In this document: positions 31,501 to 39,999 of the stretch, piece by piece
Numbering within the stretch: position 1 is the first letter of the stretch
Layout: each line of letters begins with the position of its first letter
Assembly (NCBI GenBank): GCA_041741095.1
Contig: JBGSKQ010000142.1
Span: 1 to 64,000, forward strand
Length of the DNA stretch: 64,000 nucleotides
Source of the DNA: UBA6168 sp041741095
GTDB taxonomy: Bacteria; Bacteroidota; Bacteroidia; Chitinophagales; Saprospiraceae
Direction of reading: 5' to 3'
Program-made: the position numbers and the translations under genes
The notes under the pieces: generated by a model
What the model was told of the DNA's origin: nothing
Databases searched by the model: none
What the model saw: the letters and a program-made list of their open reading frames with translations, nothing else

Positions 31501-34500
31501 CTGCCGAGAAGCCCGGTGTTCCGACGTTTACCCAGTTAGTACCGTCGAATTTCATCACGGTCGCTTTGAAGCCGTTGGCAACATCTAGATACGCCACGTA
31601 CGGTGTAGTAGCGGAGAAGGCTATCGAGGTGTTGCCTGCCGGTCCTGCCGAGAAGCCCGGTGTTCCGACGTTTACCCAGTTGGTACCGTCGAACTTCATC
31701 ACTCTCGCTTTACCGCCGTTGACATCGTCACCATACGCCACATACGGCGTCGAACCTAATGTGGCCAACGAGATGTGATTTGCCTGACCTGCCGAGAAGC
31801 CCGGTGTTCCGACGTTTACCCAGTTGGTACCGTCGAACTTCATCACTGTTGCTTTCAGGCCATAGACATCGTCCTGATACGCCACATAGGGGGTCGTGCC
31901 GGAAAAGGCTAACGAGAGAGAATAAGCCAAACCTGCCGAGAAGCCCGGTGTACCGACAGGTTGCCAAGTACTTGCGAGCGGAATTGTTTGGTTCTGCGGG
32001 CAAGTGATGTCCGGAGCAATCAAATCCTGAACGGTGATGGTGAAGGTGACGGGATTGTCGGTGCAGGTGGTGCCGGTGATAAAATTGCCGTATGCTTGAG
32101 GTGTGTTTCCAACTCCGATGTTGCCTATCACTGAATTGGTAGCTGTGTTGATAACAGAAACGTTGTCTGAACCCTGGTTTGACACATAAACCCTGCTACC
32201 ATCCGATGTAATACTAACTCCCCACGGAGTGGAGCCGGGTATCGGAATGTTGGTGACCGCATTGGTGACTGTATTAATGGCTGATACCTGATTGGAATGA
32301 TGCGCCACATATACCCGGCTGCCATCCGGGTTCGTGCAAACTGCATATCCCGAGTATGGAATTGAAATATTGCTGACAACATTGGTCGCCGTATTAATGA
32401 TGGAGAGATGGTTGGAATTTAAATTCGTTACATACACCCGGCTGCCGTCGGGACTCGGGCAAATTCCATGCAGGTTGACGCTGGAAGGTATGGGGATGGT
32501 GGTCACAGCATTGGTCAGGGTGTTGATGACAGAAATATTATTTGAATTGATGTTTGTTACATATACCCGACTGTCATTCGTAGAAATACATACGCCATGC
32601 GGGCTCCCACCCGCAAATGTTGGAATCAGGGAAACAGCATTGGTTGTAGTATTTATGACTGAAACATTATTGGAGCCAATATTTCCCACATAAACTCTAC
32701 TTCCATCCGAATTAATGCAGATTCCATGAGGCCCGATTCCTCCCGGTGTCGGTATGTATGAAACGGAATTAGTAGCTGTGTTTAGAACAGTTACATTGTT
32801 GGAAGTAGTATTGGCTATATAAACCCGGCTGGCATCTTTGCTGACGCAGATTCCATTTGCACCTGTTCCGCCCGGCGTTGGAACAGAAGCTATGACGGAA
32901 TTGGTAGCGATATTGACAACCGAAATATGGTTCGAGCCAGCATTTGGAATATAGGCCAATCCACCTACTTGCGGAGTGACCGTAATCGTCGCCACCTTTG
33001 GTATAGTGCCGTTATTTAGCGCCGTAAACGAAGCAATATTCCCCATCCCGCTCGCAGGAAGGCCAATCGAGGGGTCGCTGCACGTCCAGGTAAAACCTGC
33101 CCCCGGACTGCCGCTGAAATTTACGGCTGCCGTCGGGCTGCCGCTGCAAACGGTCTGGTTGCCCGGCGTGGAAACGGTTGGTGAGGCAACCACCGACAAA
33201 ACAAGTATATCTGTGGAGGCTGGGCAGGGGCTATTGGCAATGCTCCATTGCAACTGATAAGTGCCCGGCCCGCCCGTCGGGGTAAACGTGGCCGTCGGAT
33301 TGGCAAGGCTGCTGAATTGACTGGATGCCGTGCTGGGCCCGCTCGATACACTCCAGGAACCTGTACCAACAGTAGGCGCATTCCCTGCCAGCGTGACAGA
33401 TGAGCCCTGGCAAGTACTGCGGTCGGCCCCGGCATTGGCAATTGTCGGTGCTGCATTTACCGTTATTGTCTTTGTAGCTGTACCTGTGCAGTTGTTGGCA
33501 TTGGTGTACGAATAGGTAATGGTGTGCGTACCTGTTCCTGCCGTTGCAGGATTGAATTGGCCTGCCGACACGCCAGGACCACTGTAGGTGCCGCCCGCAG
33601 GCGAGCCGTTGGTTAATAGAAAAGCAGCCGCATTCACACAAACCGGGGAAAAACCGGCAATCGTCACAGTTGGCAGCGCATTGACTGTAATAGTGTTTGT
33701 AGCCGTACCTGTGCAGTTGTTGGCATTCGTGTACGAATAAGTAATCGTATGTGTCCCAACTCCCGCTACAGATCCATTGAACTGGCCCGCCGACACTCCT
33801 TTTCCTGAATACGTCCCGCCCGTTGGTAAGCCGCCTGTCAATGCAAACGGAGGTGTATTCAGGCAAACTTGCGCAAAATTGGCCAGCGTGACGGTCGGTG
33901 CTGCATTCACCGTTATTGTCTTTGTAGCTGTGCCTGCGCAGTTGTTGGCATCCATGTACGAATAGATAATGGTGTGCGTACCCGTTCCTGCCGTTGCAGG
34001 ATTGAACTGGCCTGCCGATATGCCGGGACCACTGTAGGTGCCGCCGGCTGGCGAGCCGCCGGTTAATAGAAAGGCCGCCGCATTCACGCAAACCGGTGAG
34101 AAATTGGCCAGCGTCACGGTCGGCAACGCATTGACTGTAATCATCTGCGTAGCGGTGCCCGTGCAGTTATTGGCATCCGTGTAGGAATAAGTAATCGTAT
34201 GCGTCCCGGTGCCTGCTGTCGCAGGATTGAATTGGCCCGCTGACACCCCAGGTCCGCTGTAAGTACCGCCTGTGGGCAGGCCGCCGGTAAGTGAAAATGC
34301 CGGAGCGGTCAGGCAAACGGAAGGAAAAGGATTTAGGGTGACATTCAGAGCCAGTACCGTTCCCTGAAATTCATAAGGGCCCAGGTCAATTATGTTGCCG
34401 CCCGTGATGGCATCCACCTTGCGGGGGTTTCCGGCGAGGTCGCTGGTGGTGGTATTGGAAGCATCGTCCCCTGCATCAATGGCTGGTGAGCAGACTTGCA

Positions 34501-37500
34501 GGTGCAGGTCGCCCGAAGTGCCCAGTGCGACAGGCGGCTGGCTGACGAAAAGCGGGTCAACATTTTGCACGTTGGTGCAGGCAGCGCCTACCGGACAACC
34601 GCCCTGCACGATGCTGTGACTGACGACGGGAGCGCTGCTTTGGTTAAGCATCTGGCTGCTGTTGCCCCAAAAAATGCAATTGGTCAGGCTCGGACTTGAG
34701 GAGATAACGTTTTGCATTCCCCCGCCGGAAGGGGACAAATTACCGGAAAAGGTACAGTTGGTCAGGCTTGGAGAGGTGTTGTCGTTAAACATTCCGCCAC
34801 CTCCGAGGTTGCTGCCTGCCGTATTGCCGGAAAAGGTGCAATTGACCAAACTTGGGGAGAGGAAGTGATTGTACATCCCACCGCCCCCGTATGTACCCGA
34901 ATTGCCAGAGAATATGCAGTTGACCAGATTCGGAGAAGCGGCATAATTGTTCATCCCTCCACCGTAGAAATTCGAATTGCCGAAGAAGGTGCAGTTTGCC
35001 AAACTTGGAGAAGAAGATAAATTGAGCATCCCACCGCCTGAGTTATTGGGAAAGCTGGTGTCAAAGGCATTGATGCCCCCAGTGATAGTAAAGCCGTCCA
35101 GTATTGCACTACTGTTTAGCCCGTTGTTGATATTAGCCATGACATGGAAGCTGTTGTCAAAATTGTTGCCTGCTGTTCCGAGTTCTCCGCTGAGGATGGT
35201 CACGTTGCTCACCCAATTCCGCTGCGAAAGCAGCGTCTCCGTGCCAGTGAACCCGCCATAGATGGCGAGGTTGTTTTTCATCACGAAAGAAATCGTGGGG
35301 TTCGGGCTGGTGGTAGGCTTGTAAGTCCCTGCCGCCACCCAGATTTGCGTGATGTTGGGGCAGTTTAGCGCAAGAGCGCTTTGCAGGTCAGTGAAGGCGT
35401 TCACCCAGGAGGTTCCGTTATTGTTGCCGGTGGCGTTGGCTTTTACGTAAAGGATGTTGCCTGCCGGGCAGCAGACGTTGCCTTCGTCAATTTGCCCGTC
35501 GCAGTCGTTGTCAATACCATCGCAGATTTCTACCGGACCTAGTTTTACAACCCAGAAGTCAAAACTGCCCTGGCTGTTTTCCGTTTTGTCGCCGGAAATG
35601 GATGTATTAGAATATCCACCCAATATGTACAAACCATCGTTGGTCGGATGGGCGAAGAGCAGGTAATCGTCATTACTCCCTCCGATGGTTTTCTGCCACA
35701 AGAGGTTGCCAGTGGCATTTAATTTCATTGCCCAGTAATCATTTCCGCCCTGGCTGTTCTGGGTTTTGTCGCCGGAAATGCCCGAGTCGGAATAGCCTCC
35801 TAAAAGATACCCGCCATCGCTGGTTTGACGAATGGAATTCAGTACATCTTCCCCGCTGCCACCGATGGCGTTTTGCCAGAGGAGGTTGCCGAAAGCATCC
35901 AGTTTCACCACCCAGTAGTCTTTTCCTCCCTCGCTGTTCTCGGTTTTGTCGCCGGAAATATTGGAGGCGGAATTCCCCGCCAAAATATACCCGCCTTCAC
36001 CTGTCTGCCGGATGGATTTGAGAATATCTTCTCCAATACCGCCGATGGTTTTCTGCCAGAGGAGGTTGCCGACAGCATCCAATTTCACCGCCCAGTAATC
36101 AAAGCTGCCCCGGCTGATTTCAGTTTTGTCGCCGGTGATGTCGGAGTCGGAATAGGCGCCTAAAATATACCCGCCGTCGCTGGTCTGCTGGAGGGAATAG
36201 ACCCCTTCGGTCTCATTTCCTCCGAGGGTGTTCTGCCAAAGGATGGTGCCGGAGGCATCCAATTTTACCACCCAGGCATCCGAAAAGCCCAGGGTGTTTT
36301 CAGTTTTGTCACCGGAAAGTGGTGAGGCGGAATTGCCTCCTAAGATATATCCGCCGTCGCCAGTTTGCTGGACGAAGTTGAGTATGTCTTCGCCACTTCC
36401 TCCGATGGTATTCTGCCAAACGATGTTGCCGGAGGCGTCTAGTTTTACCACCCAGTAATCTCTGCCTCCTTGGCTGTTTTCCGTTTTATCGCCGGAAATG
36501 TCGGAGTTGGAATCGCCTGCTAAAATGTATCCGCCGTCGCTGGTCTGCTGGACGGATTTGAGCGCATCAAAAGCATTTCCCCCGATGTTATTCTGCCAAA
36601 GTATGGTTCCGGCGGCATCCAATTTGACTACCCAGTAATCATTTTGCCCCTGGACGTTTTCGGTTTTATCACCTGAAAGGTAGGAATACGATTCACCCCC
36701 CAAAATGTACCCGCCGTCGCTGGTCTGCTGGAGGGCATAGAATGTTTCCCAACTGCTTCCTCCGATGGTATTTTGCCATACTAAACCAGTTGAAAAGGGG
36801 ACCACTCCTTCGTCCACCGACCCGTCGCAGTCATCGTCGAGGCCGTTGCAGATTTCCGGAGCGCCCGAACGTATGGAAGGGTTGAAGTCATCACAATCGG
36901 TGGCGTCGAGTTCGCCGTCATTGTCATCGTCCGCATCCACGCAGTCCGCCATGTTGTCGCCGTCGAAATTGGTGAAGAATTCATCAATTTGTGTGTTGCA
37001 GTCGTCGTCAATGCCATTGCACACTTCCGAAGCGGCGGGATTAATCCCGCCGTTACTGTCGTCACAATCACCGCTGGTAGCAATGAGGTTGCCAGAAAGC
37101 TTGTAGCCGTTAGGTTGCACACAACTCTGCTGCGTGGTGCCATCGCTGTAGCCGTCGTTGTCCTGGTCTTTGTACCAGGTATCGTAGGTGATGCCCGGGT
37201 CGTTATATAAAGTGTTCAACTCCGTATTGGTAATGACAGGCGGGTTTAGGTCGAAATAGATTTCCGCCGAGTTGGTCAGAGTAGTGCCTTCGGGCAAGCC
37301 GGGCAGGTGATCGAGGCTGAAAAACACTTCGCCGGTGGCGTTGGGCTGCAACTCAATGCCGGTGAAATGAATGACCAATTCGTTGCCGGGGTCAATCTGG
37401 ATGGTGAATGTGTGGTCGCTACCCAGCATTTGCAGCGACAAGGGGTCGAAATCGCTGTCCAGCACATCCCTTATCATCACATCGTGGGCGGGTCCCGTGC

Positions 37501-39625
37501 CTACGTTTTCAAAGCGTACACGGTAGGTGAGGGCTTGTCCGAAGGCAATTCGCCCGTCGGGGCCACAACCTTTCGGAGAAACGAGTTTGTCGTTTGGGTC
37601 ACAGGAGCAGGAATTGGATTGTGAAAACAAATCGTTCGAGGTGTGATTGTTTTGTGCCGTACACGAGGCATTGAATTCTGCCTCGATAGTGTAAGGCAAC
37701 GGGGGAATCGGGCTGGTTTGAACAAAAACGGTGCAGCGGAGCAGGGCTTGCCCAAGTACGGGAATATAGCCGGACATGTTGGTGCTGTTCCAGGTAAGAA
37801 CCTGATGCAGCCCCTGCGTGGACGTGATAGGTGCAGAAAAAGAGCCGCCAGCCCCTGGTATGATAAATGAAAGGCCTGTGAAATTCATTCCTTCAGGCAG
37901 GATTACCTCAAGCGTGGATTGGCTCAAGTCTATACTGTTTTGGTTTGCCCTGTTGTTCAAATAAATACGATAAACATGAGGAGCGCCCGGGCACGGCGAG
38001 GCAAGGGGCTGCGCCGCATTTGCGCAAAAGCTCGTGGCGAAAGGCGCTGAAACAATCTGGACGCCGCTTGCACAGGGAGACCCAAGCAGGTCTTCCATGA
38101 GAAAGTCATTTCCAAGGGAAGTTTGCCCGCCCGTTACAGTTATTGGAGTTGCGGAGGGTTGAAGGCAGGGGTTCGGTTGAAAAAAATTGTTCGGGAGTAT
38201 AGACAAAAAATAAGTGCCGTAGGGAACTTTAAAACTATACTTTCCCGCTCCATCCGTTATTCCAAAATAAGGTCCCGGCTGTAGCTTCACGATTTGGTTT
38301 TGCAGCAATGGCTCGACGCCTGGGTCATACTGGCAGTTGTTGTTAATATCATGAAAAGTAGTGCCTTCGATGAAGGCAAACAGGCTGGGGTCTTCCAGGA
38401 TGAGCAGCCAGGTGTCTGCGTCTCCACTGGCGGTGGTATATTTTCCGGTCAGGATGTATTTGAAATTATCCTGGTCAACTATAAAAGAGGTGAAGTCTTC
38501 GTTGCCTATTCCACCATAGATCCCATCCCACACGAAGTTGCCCAAGGCATCCGTTCGCATCAACCAGCCATCCGTGCCTAGCGCCCCCTGTCCATCCGTT
38601 TCTCCTGCCACGATATAACCTATAATGCCCGTGATATCTAAAATGGGGTGAACTGCGTAGGCAAAATTGTTGCCCGGCCGGGAGATGGTTATGGGCCAGC
38701 CGCCGAGGACGTTGCCACTGGCGTCCAGCCTGGCTAGAAAGCTGTCGTCTACAATTGTGCCACAGGCGATGTATCCGCCACCGGGCAAGGGGTCGAACAT
38801 GTGGCCGTTGCCGCCCGGAATGATGGTGTTGTAATTAAAAGCAACGCCGCTATCCTCCGTGGAACTCGCCCCCGACGCGGCAGGAAAGGTGCCGTAGCCG
38901 CTGTCTGGAATGCCGGTTGACTGTACCCGGAACAGGTGTGAGCCACTGCATAAAACGAGATAGCCGCCTCCGCTCAATTCCACCACGTCGTTGCCGCCTT
39001 CATTCCCGGTGAGATGGTAGGTGAAATCCCATTGTTTGACACCGTTGGCGTCTGTTTTCACGAGGTAAACATCCGTTCCCCCAGATACCCCGAAACTCTC
39101 AGTTTCCGCCACAATGATGAAACCGCCATCTGACGTTTGGCGAACAACCCTGGGACGGTCATTCAGAAGCCCGCCATACGTTTGGTGCCAAAGTTCGTTG
39201 CCGTTCTGGTCGGTGCGAATGAGATAAATGTCTTGCCCGCCAGCCCCATGAACGGTGGGAACAGTATAGCTTTCAGTTGTTCCGACCATCAGAAAGCCGT
39301 CAACCGGGCCGCCGGGGGCGCTATACAAAACTTGCAAGGCATTGTCTTTCGCTTCCTGCATCCTGTCATTTTGGGCAAAACCATAAGTCAAGGTATTTGA
39401 CCCACCATAAATGCTTGCAAAAGTCAGAGAAATGTCGTACCCGCCTGCGGTTTGATTTTCTGTTTCACCTGCGATGACGAATAATGAATCGGAAAACATC
39501 TTCACGGTTCGGGAAAATTCGTTGAGCGCAGTTCCATACTGGTTGTCCAGTATAACGGTCGGCTGTGCAAAAAGCAAAGAAGAGGCAGTTGAAATCAGAC
39601 AGGAAAGAAGCAGGTAGATTTTCAT
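28595..39625 (-). CDS. Giant T9SS surface protein with four seven-fold repeat blocks
   Basis: The product is 3676 residues with a signal peptide (LLLSCLISTASSLLFAQ). Approximate order: 20-410, a propeller-like region with about seven blades (TSDGGFIIVAETES); 410-520, an SdrD/Cna-B-like domain (TFHDINNNCQYD); 675-803, a DUF11/DUF7619-like domain; 855-937, Asp-rich MopE-type motifs (CNGIDDDCN, CNGLDDDCDGSVDEG); 942-1362, seven TSDGGYILGG repeats closed by another MopE motif (CDGIDNDCDGQIDEG); 1385-1750, a right-handed beta helix (SLVNCTFSGN); 1769-2060, four GTYSGPGVSAGQFNP repeats; 2147-2222, a PKD-like domain interrupted by a seven-blade YVTN propeller (2223-2518); a HYR domain interrupted by seven VGTPGFSAG repeats (2553-2911); two more HYR domains to about 3140; Asp-rich DNDGYSDG motifs and a third MopE motif near 3350; LRR-like receptor-L repeats 3370-3555; and a T9SS tail from about 3590. 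It is probably an adhesive or ligand-binding surface filament. Confidence 0.88.
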   Translation of the reverse strand: MKIYLLLSCLISTASSLLFAQPTVILDNQYGTALNEFSRTVKMFSDSLFVIAGETENQTAGGYDISLTFASIYGGSNTLTYGFAQNDRMQEAKDNALQVLYSAPGGPVDGFLMVGTTESYTVPTVHGAGGQDIYLIRTDQNGNELWHQTYGGLLNDRPRVVRQTSDGGFIIVAETESFGVSGGTDVYLVKTDANGVKQWDFTYHLTGNEGGNDVVELSGGGYLVLCSGSHLFRVQSTGIPDSGYGTFPAASGASSTEDSGVAFNYNTIIPGGNGHMFDPLPGGGYIACGTIVDDSFLARLDASGNVLGGWPITISRPGNNFAYAVHPILDITGIIGYIVAGETDGQGALGTDGWLMRTDALGNFVWDGIYGGIGNEDFTSFIVDQDNFKYILTGKYTTASGDADTWLLILEDPSLFAFIEGTTFHDINNNCQYDPGVEPLLQNQIVKLQPGPYFGITDGAGKYSFKVPYGTYFLSILPNNFFQPNPCLQPSATPITVTGGQTSLGNDFLMEDLLGSPCASGVQIVSAPFATSFCANAAQPLASPCPGAPHVYRIYLNNRANQNSIDLSQSTLEVILPEGMNFTGLSFIIPGAGGSFSAPITSTQGLHQVLTWNSTNMSGYIPVLGQALLRCTVFVQTSPIPPLPYTIEAEFNASCTAQNNHTSNDLFSQSNSCSCDPNDKLVSPKGCGPDGRIAFGQALTYRVRFENVGTGPAHDVMIRDVLDSDFDPLSLQMLGSDHTFTIQIDPGNELVIHFTGIELQPNATGEVFFSLDHLPGLPEGTTLTNSAEIYFDLNPPVITNTELNTLYNDPGITYDTWYKDQDNDGYSDGTTQQSCVQPNGYKLSGNLIATSGDCDDSNGGINPAASEVCNGIDDDCNTQIDEFFTNFDGDNMADCVDADDDNDGELDATDCDDFNPSIRSGAPEICNGLDDDCDGSVDEGVVPFSTGLVWQNTIGGSSWETFYALQQTSDGGYILGGESYSYLSGDKTENVQGQNDYWVVKLDAAGTILWQNNIGGNAFDALKSVQQTSDGGYILAGDSNSDISGDKTENSQGGRDYWVVKLDASGNIVWQNTIGGSGEDILNFVQQTGDGGYILGGNSASPLSGDKTENTLGFSDAWVVKLDASGTILWQNTLGGNETEGVYSLQQTSDGGYILGAYSDSDITGDKTEISRGSFDYWAVKLDAVGNLLWQKTIGGIGEDILKSIRQTGEGGYILAGNSASNISGDKTENSEGGKDYWVVKLDAFGNLLWQNAIGGSGEDVLNSIRQTSDGGYLLGGYSDSGISGDKTQNSQGGNDYWAMKLNATGNLLWQKTIGGSNDDYLLFAHPTNDGLYILGGYSNTSISGDKTENSQGSFDFWVVKLGPVEICDGIDNDCDGQIDEGNVCCPAGNILYVKANATGNNNGTSWVNAFTDLQSALALNCPNITQIWVAAGTYKPTTSPNPTISFVMKNNLAIYGGFTGTETLLSQRNWVSNVTILSGELGTAGNNFDNSFHVMANINNGLNSSAILDGFTITGGINAFDTSFPNNSGGGMLNLSSSPSLANCTFFGNSNFYGGGMNNYAASPNLVNCIFSGNSGTYGGGGMYNHFLSPSLVNCTFSGNTAGSNLGGGGMFNDNTSPSLTNCTFSGNLSPSGGGMQNVISSSPSLTNCIFWGNSSQMLNQSSAPVVSHSIVQGGCPVGAACTNVQNVDPLFVSQPPVALGTSGDLHLQVCSPAIDAGDDASNTTTSDLAGNPRKVDAITGGNIIDLGPYEFQGTVLALNVTLNPFPSVCLTAPAFSLTGGLPTGGTYSGPGVSAGQFNPATAGTGTHTITYSYTDANNCTGTATQMITVNALPTVTLANFSPVCVNAAAFLLTGGSPAGGTYSGPGISAGQFNPATAGTGTHTIIYSYMDANNCAGTATKTITVNAAPTVTLANFAQVCLNTPPFALTGGLPTGGTYSGKGVSAGQFNGSVAGVGTHTITYSYTNANNCTGTATNTITVNALPTVTIAGFSPVCVNAAAFLLTNGSPAGGTYSGPGVSAGQFNPATAGTGTHTITYSYTNANNCTGTATKTITVNAAPTIANAGADRSTCQGSSVTLAGNAPTVGTGSWSVSSGPSTASSQFSSLANPTATFTPTGGPGTYQLQWSIANSPCPASTDILVLSVVASPTVSTPGNQTVCSGSPTAAVNFSGSPGAGFTWTCSDPSIGLPASGMGNIASFTALNNGTIPKVATITVTPQVGGLAYIPNAGSNHISVVNIATNSVIASVPTPGGTGANGICVSKDASRVYIANTTSNNVTVLNTATNSVSYIPTPGGIGPHGICINSDGSRVYVGNIGSNNVSVINTTTNAVSLIPTFAGGSPHGVCISTNDSRVYVTNINSNNISVINTLTNAVTTIPIPSSVNLHGICPSPDGSRVYVTNLNSNHLSIINTATNVVSNISIPYSGYAVCTNPDGSRVYVAHHSNQVSAINTVTNAVTNIPIPGSTPWGVSITSDGSRVYVSNQGSDNVSVINTATNSVIGNIGVGNTPQAYGNFITGTTCTDNPVTFTITVQDLIAPDITCPQNQTIPLASTWQPVGTPGFSAGLAYSLSLAFSGTTPYVAYQDDVYGLKATVMKFDGTNWVNVGTPGFSAGQANHISLATLGSTPYVAYGDDVNGGKARVMKFDGTNWVNVGTPGFSAGPAGNTSIAFSATTPYVAYLDVANGFKATVMKFDGTNWVNVGTPGFSAGSAYYISLAFSGTTPYIVYSDGSNSGKAAVMKFDGTNWVNVGTPGFSAGQAYSLSLASSGATPYVAYRDEGNAGKAMVMKFDGTNWVNVGTPGISAGVAHSTSLAFSGTTPYVAYIDEGDGGGNKVMVMKFDGTNWVSVGTPGLLVGLTFGTSIAFSGTTLYMACVDGCGAGKPADLGAGNLTDHAREYRDNCQVSVLKFDGVNCDALLGDWTNSAITTDNCTPSANIAVSQAPFASTLLSGDNDLETVTLTADDGNGNTASCSFTVTLQDMTPPVITCPQNQIITADANCQGLINSWEPASLGDNCTALNNIIVVQTVTPSNFSGINDVLTATLTADDGNGNSANCSFTVTLKDLTPPTVACKNLNTQLNASGNLTIAPAQVYQSGADNCGTVSLVGVSPNLLTCGNLGNNTVTLTVNDSNGNQVTCSATVNISPFIVINSVTVTNETCKNASNGSITINASSCPGTLMYSINGGASYLPSTNIFNNLPPGNYSIKVYLQGWSNPIASSTAIIAAGPLLQTWYKDFDNDGYSDGVTQSACTQPANFKLLAQLTAPPTGTNIDCNDNSSVQRPGQTWYKDQDNDGYGATGTTPIVQCTRPLYYKATIELTQTTGDCQDGTTAVTGYPNVLPVNINPGKPEICNSIDDDCDGVKDEGLSGITYTPNPVTVVLTSQALVNSWPPCYTKINGNLTISGVFITSLAALANLTEVTGTVTIQSANSLTNLNGLNGLTTIGGNLTIKSNNLLNSIAALGNLTSVGGNLDMQFNPLLTSLTGLGKLTSIVGFFQIKSNNLLSNLNGLNSSLTIGGNLNVTLNFQLSNCCAIEHFLVFGGLGGVPIITGNKPPGNCNSPTQILTTCPLFDGGGSENLTALPCPDCPAGVDESQPPSLSLFPNPATDEVMVSLSETLSEDGFLRLYDAQGRLVFQQKTAEGEQSWTLSLADGKITNGLYLVALENRGKVLVERLVVQ
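30893..31969 (-). repeat. Seven coding repeats (VGTPGFSAG block) inside a HYR domain
   Basis: Seven units of about 48 residues each carry VGTPGFSAG, a TPYVAY strand and VMKFDGTNW. The seventh unit is diverged and longer. Removing the block joins NQTIPLAS to NCDALLGDW, which matches the intact HYR domain that follows, residue for residue in spacing. Confidence 0.8.
32072..32959 (-). repeat. Seven YVTN propeller repeats inside a PKD-like domain
   Basis: Seven units of about 40-43 residues carry DGSRVYV and NVSVINTATN. The block starts after ATITVTPQVGG and ends before TTCTDNPVTFTITV, which are the two neighbouring strands of an Ig/PKD-like domain. Confidence 0.78.
35540..36800 (-). repeat. Seven coding repeats (TSDGGYILGG block) between MopE motifs
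   Basis: Seven units of about 59 residues carry LWQNTIGG, QQTSDGGYILGG, SGDKTENSQGG and DYWVVKLDASG. The block is flanked directly by CNGLDDDCDGSVDEG before it and CDGIDNDCDGQIDEG after it. Confidence 0.82.
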
Positions 39626-39660
39626 TTCATTTGATTTTTTTGGTAAATAAGATCGCAGGA

Positions 39661-39684
39661 AGGCACTGCCATAGGCACTGCCAT
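39661..39684. repeat. 12-bp tandem duplication AGGCACTGCCAT
   Basis: Two exact head-to-tail copies lie 36-59 bp upstream of the giant-gene start codon. Each copy has the near-palindrome GGCACTGCC, so it could be an operator. Confidence 0.6.
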
Positions 39685-39929
39685 TGAAAAAAAATTCTAT
39701 AAAACCGTAAGATTAATCTGTTACACTGACAAGTGGTGTGCAAACTTATTGCAGTTGGAATTGGCTTTTTATCCGATTAAAATCCCTAATGATGTGCTAA
39801 CTTGTAAAGGAATTATTGTAAAATTTAAAGGCGTGGAAATGTTGGGCAAATAAAGGCGAGGCAATGTAAACAATTTCAAATATAAGTAGTGTTATTTTTT
39901 AAAGAGGTAGCCCAACAAAGAGGACATAA

Positions 39930-39966
39930 AATAATAAAGGCAAGGCTGTGTGTGCAGCCTTGCCTT
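39930..39966 (-). terminator. Rho-independent terminator of the serpin gene
   Basis: AAGGCAAGGCTG (39937-39948) pairs perfectly with CAGCCTTGCCTT (39955-39966) around TGTGTG. On the minus strand it is followed by TTATTATTTTATG, a T-rich tract. Confidence 0.85.
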
Positions 39967-39999
39967 CAAATTAAGCTATGGATTGTTTAGGCTAATCGC

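Larger units (their letters stand above)
39626..39999. other. Intergenic region, 374 bp
   Basis: It lies between the giant-gene start and the serpin stop. It holds a 12-bp exact tandem duplication at 39661-39684 and the serpin terminator at 39930-39966. The remaining AT-rich DNA should contain the giant-gene promoter, but no TAnnTTTG box was clear on the minus strand. Confidence 0.5.
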
